A stretch of DNA of 5,151 nt, from NCBI GenBank assembly GCA_946183385.1, contig CAMHBN010000157.1, positions 1-5,151 of the forward strand. Direction: 5' to 3'. Position 1 is the stretch's first letter. Each line of letters opens with the position of its first letter. The notes beneath the pieces are model-generated. The model saw only the letters and a list, made by a program, of their open reading frames with translations, was not told the DNA's origin and ran no database searches. Both the position numbers and the translations under genes were made by a program. Positions 1 through 3,689 of this stretch are shown one piece after another. This DNA is from an uncultured Ruminococcus sp. (GTDB lineage Bacteria > Bacillota > Clostridia > Oscillospirales > Ruminococcaceae).

Positions 1-4
1 GAGT

Positions 5-52
5 CCAGAGGCAGAGCCTCTGGTCGCCGTTCACAGCTTTTAAAGAACGGCG
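5..52. repeat. Two adjacent perfect inverted repeats
   Basis: Two hairpin-forming palindromes lie side by side. The first has 8-bp arms, CCAGAGGC at 5-12 and GCCTCTGG at 16-23, around a 3-base loop. The second has 8-bp arms, CGCCGTTC at 25-32 and GAACGGCG at 45-52, around a 12-base loop. Neither is followed by a run of T on the plus strand, so they are not typical intrinsic terminators. The GAACGGCG arm recurs at 275-282, and GCCGTTC recurs at 151-157, so alternative long-range pairing is possible. The arms are read directly from the sequence; any role is unknown. Confidence 0.6.
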
Positions 53-84
53 AAACTAATCGAAGGCGCCTCGCAAGGGGTGAA

Positions 85-115
85 TCAAAAAACAGCCCAG
101 TGGACTGTTTTTTGA
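85..115. terminator. Terminator-like inverted repeat with A6/T6 flanks
   Basis: The arms TCAAAAAACAG (85-95) and CTGTTTTTTGA (105-115) are perfect complements. Inside, C97-C98 can pair with G102-G103, leaving C96/A104 as a mismatch in an otherwise continuous palindrome. The T6 tract on the plus strand and the A6 tract (T6 on the minus strand) would let it work as an intrinsic terminator in either direction, although the U-tract is part of the stem. It could end transcription of a gene left of the window. Its form resembles short palindromes I associate with Ruminococcus-like genomes; that is recollection, not a search result. Confidence 0.55.
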
Positions 116-116
116 G

Positions 117-147
117 AGGGGACGCCTTGTAAGAGAAGGCGTCCCCT
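117..147. repeat. 12-bp inverted repeat, strong hairpin
   Basis: AGGGGACGCCTT (117-128) and AAGGCGTCCCCT (136-147) are perfect complements around the 7-base loop GTAAGAG. The hairpin begins one base after the terminator-like repeat at 85-115, so the two would stack in a transcript. The 3' side continues TCTGCC, with no T tract, so it does not look like a terminator on the plus strand. The GC-rich stem should be very stable. Function unknown; it is probably part of the same dispersed repeat unit as its neighbours. Confidence 0.6.
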
Positions 148-165
148 TCTGCCGTTCTGCAATTG

Positions 166-193
166 CTCGCCTGCGGAGTTATCTCCGCACGAG
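166..193. repeat. Bulged inverted repeat
   Basis: TGCGGAG (172-178) and CTCCGCA (183-189) pair perfectly around a TTAT loop. The helix can extend through CTCG (166-169) with CGAG (190-193), leaving a two-base CC bulge at 170-171. A bulged stem of 11 pairs with a tetraloop is more RNA-like than a simple DNA palindrome, but no known RNA family is recognised here. Confidence 0.5.
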
Positions 194-231
194 ATTTAAA
201 TGCCGTTTGCCATCAGGCGCCCGGAATGCGC

Positions 232-271
232 CCCTACGGATTTTCCGTGTAGGGACGACCATTGGTCGTCC
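232..271. repeat. Overlapping palindromes, dispersed-repeat-like
   Basis: CCCTAC (232-237) pairs with GTAGGG (249-254), with an inner GGA/TCC pairing (238-240 with 244-246). Overlapping it by two bases, GGACGACCA (253-261) mirrors TGGTCGTCC (263-271), a near-perfect 19-base palindrome. As RNA the two stems would partly compete for G253-G254. The motif TGTAGGGACGACCATTGGTC resembles short intergenic repeats I recall from Clostridia such as Ruminococcus; copy number in this genome cannot be judged from one window. Confidence 0.5.
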
Positions 272-286
272 GTGGAACGGCGAGAA

Positions 287-317
287 TTGACGGACTCGCA
301 ATGCGCGCCACTACAAC
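287..317 (+). promoter_or_regulatory. Weak candidate promoter for the Ca2+ ATPase gene
   Basis: TTGACG at 287-292 matches the -35 consensus at five of six positions. The best -10 candidate, TACAAC at 312-317, matches at four of six but with a long 19-base spacer. Transcription would start near 324, giving a leader of about 60 bases before the ATPase start. The -35 overlaps one arm of an inverted repeat (GACGGACT 289-296 with AGTCCGTC 335-342), which could be an operator or leader stem. The call is tentative because the spacing is poor. Confidence 0.25.
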
Positions 318-385
318 ATCTACGAATAACTGACAGTCCGTCCGCATATCATTTATGGACAGCTTTACCCAAAGGAGTGAATGAT

Positions 386-3022
386 ATGGGACTTACCGAA
401 AAAGAGGCGGCGGCTCGCCTGAAAAGTGAGGGCGGGAACGTCCTCGGCGAGAAGAAAAAGGTCGGCGCGGTGAGGATTTTCGTCGGACAGTTCAAGGACG
501 TTATGGTGATGATACTCCTCGGCGCGACGGTCGTGTCCGTACTGCTCGGCGAGGTCTCGGACGCCGTCACCATTATACTCATAGTCCTGCTGAACGCCAT
601 TCTCGGCTTCATTCAGGAGTTCCGCACCGAGCACACCCTCGAAGCCCTGCGCTCGATGACGGCTCCGACTGCGAAGTGCTACCGCGACGGCGAGCTCCGC
701 GAGATTGAGGCGGCACGGCTCGTGACCGAGGACGTCATCGAGCTCGAGGCGGGCGACCGTGTCCCCGCAGACTGCGTGATACTGAGCTCGGCGGGCTTTT
801 TTTGCGACGAGGCGATACTCACGGGCGAATCCGAAGCCGTGGCAAAGCGGGCAGGTCTCGCGACCGATACCGACAACTCGATAGGCAAGCCCAACATCGT
901 CTACTGCGGCACATCTGCCGTCCGCGGGACGTGCCGCGCCCGCGTCATCGCGACGGGCAGACGCACGCAGATGGGGCGGATCTCCGACCTCCTCGCCGAT
1001 ATCGACAAGGAGCTGACTCCCCTGCAAAAGCGGCTCGCGGAGCTCGGCAAGGTCGTGGCTATAATATGCCTCATCGTGTGCGCGGCGGTGTTCGGAGCGG
1101 GCGTGCTCCGCGGCGAGGACGTTTTCAATATGCTGATGACGGGCATAACCATTGCTATCGCGGCTATCCCCGAGGGTCTGCCCGCGACGGTGACTATCGC
1201 CCTCGCCCTCGCGGTGAGCCGAATGCTTAAGCAGAAAGCTCTCGTGAACAAGCTCCACAGCGTGGAAACTCTCGGCTGCACGTCGGTGATATGCTCCGAC
1301 AAGACGGGCACTATCACCGAGAACAAGATGACCGTCACCGAGCTCGCGACCGTCGGAAGCCGCTACTATTTCAGCGGAATGGGCTACCGCAAGAGCGGCG
1401 AGGTCACGCGCGGCGAGGACAATATCGCCGTGAATCCCATGGCTGAAAAGGCACTGAACGAGGCTCTGCGGTGCGGAGTGCTCTGCTCGGACGCGTCTGT
1501 TTCGGGCGGCAAGCCGAGCTCGCGTCGGCGGGGAGCAGTCCTCGGCAAGGGCGAGTGGGAGGTCACAGGCGACCCGACCGAGGTCGCGATACTTGTCGCG
1601 GCGGCTAAAGCGGGACTGATGAAGCCGGCTCTCGAAGCTGATTCCCCGCGGCTGAAGGAGTACCCGTTCGACAGCGAGACCCGCTTTATGGCGGTGCAGG
1701 TCGGCGGGAACCGCGCCTACTACAAGGGTGCGGAGGAGGTCATACTCCCCCGCTGTACGCGCTATATGTCCGACAGCGGCGAGCTCCTGCCGCTCACGTT
1801 CGCGATTCGGAGCGAGATTTCGCGCACTGTCATTGAGATGTCCGACCGCGCACTGAGAGTGCTCGCCCTCGCGTACTGCGATTGCGACAGCTTCGACCCC
1901 GACCGCGGCGGGCTCGTATTCCTCGGCTTGACGGGTATGCTCGACCCTCCTCGCGAGGAGGCAAAGACTGCGATACGCAGGTGCGCGGCGGCTTCTGTAC
2001 GGACGGTGATGATAACGGGCGACCACAAGAACACGGCGGTCGCGGTCGCGAAAAAGGCGGGGCTGCTCAAGGGCGGAAAGGCTATCACGGGCGCGGAGCT
2101 CAACGAGCTGACCGACGAGGAGCTCGACCGCAATATCGGCAAATACACCGTGTTTGCCCGCGTCGAGCCGATACATAAGCTACGTATCGTGCGGAGCTTC
2201 AAGCGCCGCGGCGAGATAGTCACGATGACGGGCGACGGCGTGAACGACGCCCCCGCGGTCAAGGAAGCCGATGTCGGCGTAGCTATGGGAGTTACGGGCA
2301 CGGACGTCACCAAGCAGGCGGCGGACGTGATACTACTCGACGACAACCTCGCCACCCTCGTGAACGCGGTCGAGCAGGGGCGCTGCGTATACGCGAATAT
2401 CCGCAAATTCGTGCGGTATCTGCTCTCGTGCAACATCGGCGAGGTGCTGACGATGTTCGGCGGCATCGTCATGGGTATGCCGATAGTGCTCCTGCCCGCG
2501 CAGATACTGCTCGTCAACCTCGTCACGGACGGTCTGCCCGCGATAGCGCTCGGGCTCGAGCCGCCCGAAAAGGACATAATGAGCCGTCCGCCGCGGCGCT
2601 CGGACGAGGGCTTCTTCTCGGGCGGACTGATGTGTAAGATCGTGTTCCGCGGCATATTCATCGGGCTTTCGACGCTTGCCGCGTTCTCGCTCGTACTGCG
2701 GATGGGCGGCAGCCTCGAAGCAGGGCGGACGGCGGCTCTCGTCACGCTGGTGATGTCGCAGCTGATACACGTTTTCGAGTGCAAGTCTGAGCGGCGCTCC
2801 CTCTTCGGCATCAACCTGCTGAGCAATGTAAAGCTCGTACTTGCGGTGCTGGTGTCGGTGGGAGCTCTCGCGGCGGCGATGCTCGTGCCACAGCTCCGCA
2901 CCGTATTCGACACGGTAGCGCTTACCTCCGACCAGCTGCTGACGGCTCTGGGACTGAGCGCCGCCGTGCCCGTGCTGAGCGGCGTCATCAACGCGGTCTT
3001 CAAGCCGCGCGAAAGGCGGTAA
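386..3022 (+). CDS. P-type Ca2+-transporting ATPase (P2A/PMR1-like)
   Basis: A complete 878-residue ion pump of the inner membrane that would use ATP to export Ca2+ from the cytoplasm. The start at 386 is chosen because AAAGGAG at 371-377 sits eight bases upstream and the protein then begins as family members do; the same frame is open back to 200, but that part lacks a ribosome site and crosses repeats. Visible motifs: TGES of the actuator domain (146-149), PEGLPA in M4 (262-267), phosphorylation site DKTGT with Asp305, TGDPTE (394-399) and KGAEE (447-451) in the nucleotide-binding domain, TGD (544-546), and TGDGVNDAP (615-623). Ion-site residues Glu263, Asn683, Glu686, Asn711, Thr714 and Asp715 match SERCA Glu309, Asn768, Glu771, Asn796, Thr799 and Asp800 with identical spacing. 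The SERCA Glu908 position appears to be Val789, as in single-ion pumps that lack this acid. Ten membrane helices are expected, M1-M2 near 38-77 and M5-M10 from about 675. Length matches bacterial relatives such as Listeria LMCA1. Ca2+ specificity is inferred; Mn2+ is an alternative. Confidence 0.93.
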   Translation: MGLTEKEAAARLKSEGGNVLGEKKKVGAVRIFVGQFKDVMVMILLGATVVSVLLGEVSDAVTIILIVLLNAILGFIQEFRTEHTLEALRSMTAPTAKCYRDGELREIEAARLVTEDVIELEAGDRVPADCVILSSAGFFCDEAILTGESEAVAKRAGLATDTDNSIGKPNIVYCGTSAVRGTCRARVIATGRRTQMGRISDLLADIDKELTPLQKRLAELGKVVAIICLIVCAAVFGAGVLRGEDVFNMLMTGITIAIAAIPEGLPATVTIALALAVSRMLKQKALVNKLHSVETLGCTSVICSDKTGTITENKMTVTELATVGSRYYFSGMGYRKSGEVTRGEDNIAVNPMAEKALNEALRCGVLCSDASVSGGKPSSRRRGAVLGKGEWEVTGDPTEVAILVAAAKAGLMKPALEADSPRLKEYPFDSETRFMAVQVGGNRAYYKGAEEVILPRCTRYMSDSGELLPLTFAIRSEISRTVIEMSDRALRVLALAYCDCDSFDPDRGGLVFLGLTGMLDPPREEAKTAIRRCAAASVRTVMITGDHKNTAVAVAKKAGLLKGGKAITGAELNELTDEELDRNIGKYTVFARVEPIHKLRIVRSFKRRGEIVTMTGDGVNDAPAVKEADVGVAMGVTGTDVTKQAADVILLDDNLATLVNAVEQGRCVYANIRKFVRYLLSCNIGEVLTMFGGIVMGMPIVLLPAQILLVNLVTDGLPAIALGLEPPEKDIMSRPPRRSDEGFFSGGLMCKIVFRGIFIGLSTLAAFSLVLRMGGSLEAGRTAALVTLVMSQLIHVFECKSERRSLFGINLLSNVKLVLAVLVSVGALAAAMLVPQLRTVFDTVALTSDQLLTALGLSAAVPVLSGVINAVFKPRERR

Positions 3023-3028
3023 CTGTGC

Positions 3029-3050
3029 GGGACGTCGACGACGCCGTCCC
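3029..3050. repeat. Short inverted repeat after the ATPase gene
   Basis: GGGACG (3029-3034) and CGTCCC (3045-3050) pair, and after one mismatch CG/CG continues the stem to an ACGA loop. It starts seven bases after the ATPase stop codon and has no T tract. It may protect the mRNA 3' end. Read on the minus strand, the right part gives TGTAGGGGACG, close to TGTAGGGACG at 248-257 upstream of the gene, so related repeat fragments may flank the ATPase in opposite orientation. Confidence 0.4.
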
Positions 3051-3064
3051 CTACATAATGTGAC

Positions 3065-3101
3065 AAAAAAGGACTGGCAGGATGATTCCTGTCAGTCCTT
3101 T
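3065..3101. terminator. Bidirectional intrinsic terminator between convergent genes
   Basis: AAAGGACTGGCAGGA (3068-3082) pairs with TCCTGTCAGTCCTTT (3087-3101) along 15 positions, with one G-T wobble on the plus strand, around a TGAT loop. On the minus strand the stem leads into TTTTTT (3065-3070), a classical intrinsic terminator 17 bases after the stop codon of the zinc-ribbon gene. On the plus strand only TTT follows before GC, so termination of the ATPase transcript should be weaker but still plausible. No other candidate terminator is seen for the ATPase gene. Confidence 0.85.
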
Positions 3102-3117
3102 GCAATATGTATTTTCC

Positions 3118-3477
3118 TCAGTTCGAGTTCAAAGCCGCTAACCCGAATACCGCTCCGACGGCTATCAGACCTAAAATGATTCCCACGAGAATAAGTACCA
3201 GTATGGCCTTCGCAAAGTTTTTCGCAGACTCATCTGTCGCAGCGAGAGCCATGATAACTACTCCGAGAATCGGCAGGAGCGAGATGAGTATCATCCAGCC
3301 TATCCAGCCCATAACGGACGTTGTGTGTGTGGGAGCAGCAGCAACAACATTGCTGTATACGGGTGCAGCCATACGGTTAGCGTACTGTACGGGAGCGGGT
3401 CCCATCTGCGCCTGAGTGCCGCAGGCAGGACAGAACTTGCCCGTAAACTCAGTATTGCATTTGTAACAAACAGCCAT
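3118..3477 (-). CDS. Zinc-ribbon protein with two membrane helices
   Basis: A 119-residue protein of unknown function. The first 20 residues form a zinc ribbon with two CxxC knuckles, Cys4/Cys7 and Cys16/Cys19, which should bind one Zn2+. A flexible stretch rich in Ala, Pro, Val and Gln follows (about 21-55). Two strongly hydrophobic segments, about 56-80 and 90-115, are predicted membrane helices joined by a short polar turn with the sequence TDESAKNFAK. The short tail ends LNSN. Both ends would be on the same side of the membrane, probably cytoplasmic, since a zinc ribbon is usually intracellular. AGGAGG (plus-strand CCTCCT 3486-3491) lies eight bases before the ATG, and a good promoter and terminator bracket it, so it is probably a single-gene transcript. 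It is divergent from the GH43 gene. Base composition is less GC-rich than in both neighbours. Small proteins of this layout are common in Clostridia without an assigned role; no catalytic motif is seen. Confidence 0.88.
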   Translation of the reverse strand: MAVCYKCNTEFTGKFCPACGTQAQMGPAPVQYANRMAAPVYSNVVAAAPTHTTSVMGWIGWMILISLLPILGVVIMALAATDESAKNFAKAILVLILVGIILGLIAVGAVFGLAALNSN

Positions 3478-3498
3478 AATATAAACCTCCTAAGCAGA

Positions 3499-3517
3499 AG
3501 CAACGCCAAGCATTGCT
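3499..3517 (-). promoter_or_regulatory. 5' leader hairpin of the zinc-ribbon gene
   Basis: On the minus strand AGCAATGC (3517-3510) can pair with GCGTTGCT (3506-3499), all eight positions with one U-G wobble, around a three-base TTG loop. It begins about six bases after the predicted transcription start and ends seven bases before the AGGAGG site. That placement suits a 5'-stabilising hairpin or a modest control on translation. No experimental support. Confidence 0.4.
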
Positions 3518-3519
3518 GA

Positions 3520-3536
3520 ATATAATGCCATTATAT
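3520..3536. promoter_or_regulatory. Palindrome over the minus-strand -10 box
   Basis: ATATAAT (3520-3526), GCC, ATTATAT (3530-3536) form a perfect 7-bp inverted repeat. It covers the TATAAT box of the zinc-ribbon gene promoter and the likely transcription start, where a repressor could block initiation. AT-rich palindromes also occur by chance in promoters, since TATAAT on both strands suffices, so the operator idea is weak. Confidence 0.3.
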
Positions 3537-3558
3537 CACAATGATTTGTAAATTTCAA
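3530..3558 (-). promoter_or_regulatory. Sigma-A promoter of the zinc-ribbon gene
   Basis: On the minus strand the -35 TTGAAA (plus-strand 3553-3558) and a perfect -10 TATAAT (3530-3535) are separated by exactly 17 bases. TGA directly before TATAAT makes an extended -10. Transcription should start near 3523, leaving a leader of about 45 bases to the ATG at 3477. The match is close to the housekeeping consensus, so the gene is probably well transcribed unless repressed. Confidence 0.8.
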
Positions 3559-3564
3559 TACAAA
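3545..3564. promoter_or_regulatory. Candidate operator TTTGTA-N8-TACAAA
   Basis: TTTGTA (3545-3550) and TACAAA (3559-3564) are perfect inverted half-sites with an 8-base spacer, a 20-base dyad of the size usual for a dimeric regulator. The -35 box of the zinc-ribbon promoter (3553-3558) lies in its centre, so a bound protein would exclude RNA polymerase there. It lies 38 bases upstream of the GH43 -35 box, where it could also influence that promoter. The regulator is unknown, and an AT-rich chance match is possible. Confidence 0.35.
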
Positions 3565-3601
3565 AGTGCAAAAAAATACACCTTTTTGGAATAAAATGCA
3601 A

Positions 3602-3630
3602 TTGTTTCCGCCTCCTGTATATGGTATAAT
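3602..3630 (+). promoter_or_regulatory. Extended -10 promoter of the GH43 gene
   Basis: A perfect -10 TATAAT at 3625-3630 is preceded by TGG, giving the extended -10 form TGnTATAAT. TTGTTT at 3602-3607, 17 bases upstream, is a poor -35 with only the TTG part matching. This pattern suits a promoter relying on the extended -10 or on an activator, as is common for inducible carbohydrate genes; the latter is inference. Transcription should start near 3637, giving a leader of about 53 bases. Confidence 0.7.
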
Positions 3631-3642
3631 GTCTTAAAAGGG

Positions 3643-3676
3643 CTGTTCGGGACGGAATGGGGAAATTCCCGGACAG
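3643..3676 (+). promoter_or_regulatory. 5' leader hairpin abutting the GH43 ribosome site
   Basis: CTGTTCGGG (3643-3651) pairs with CCCGGACAG (3668-3676), nine positions with one wobble, around a 16-base loop. The stem ends directly before the ribosome binding site AAAGGAG (3677-3683), which is itself six bases from the ATG at 3690. The hairpin starts a few bases after the predicted transcription start, so it occupies nearly all of the leader. It could stabilise the mRNA or modulate ribosome access. No known riboswitch class is recognised. Confidence 0.45.
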
Positions 3677-3689
3677 AAAGGAGAAGGAA

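Noticed and set aside
5..271. A CRISPR array as the explanation for the repeated hairpins.
   Set aside because: The stems differ in sequence and spacing; there is no constant direct repeat of 23-40 bases with regular spacers.
200..385. A 62-residue N-terminal extension of the Ca2+ ATPase starting at ATG 200.
   Set aside because: There is no ribosome binding site before 200, the segment reads through inverted repeats, and its residues look unlike any ATPase N-terminus. ATG 386 has a good AAAGGAG and a family-like start.
378..385. ATG at 381 as an alternative start just before the ATPase gene.
   Set aside because: It is only three bases from the AAAGGAG and in another frame that stops after a few codons.
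365..2176. A 603-codon open frame on the minus strand under the ATPase gene.
   Set aside because: It is antisense to a clearly conserved gene, is rich in Arg, His, Glu and Ala as expected from a GC-rich mirror frame, and shows no recognisable domain.
1762..3105. A 447-codon open frame on the minus strand.
   Set aside because: Again antisense to the ATPase, dominated by Ser, Thr, Arg and Pro, without a recognisable domain. It also runs through the terminator hairpin at 3068-3101.
3107..3415. A 102-codon plus-strand frame opposite the zinc-ribbon gene.
   Set aside because: The minus-strand gene has a CxxC-CxxC zinc ribbon, membrane helices, ribosome site, promoter and terminator. The plus-strand frame has none of these.
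3637..3689. A riboswitch in the GH43 leader.
   Set aside because: The leader is only about 53 bases, with one simple stem and no recognisable conserved aptamer core or terminator/anti-terminator pair.
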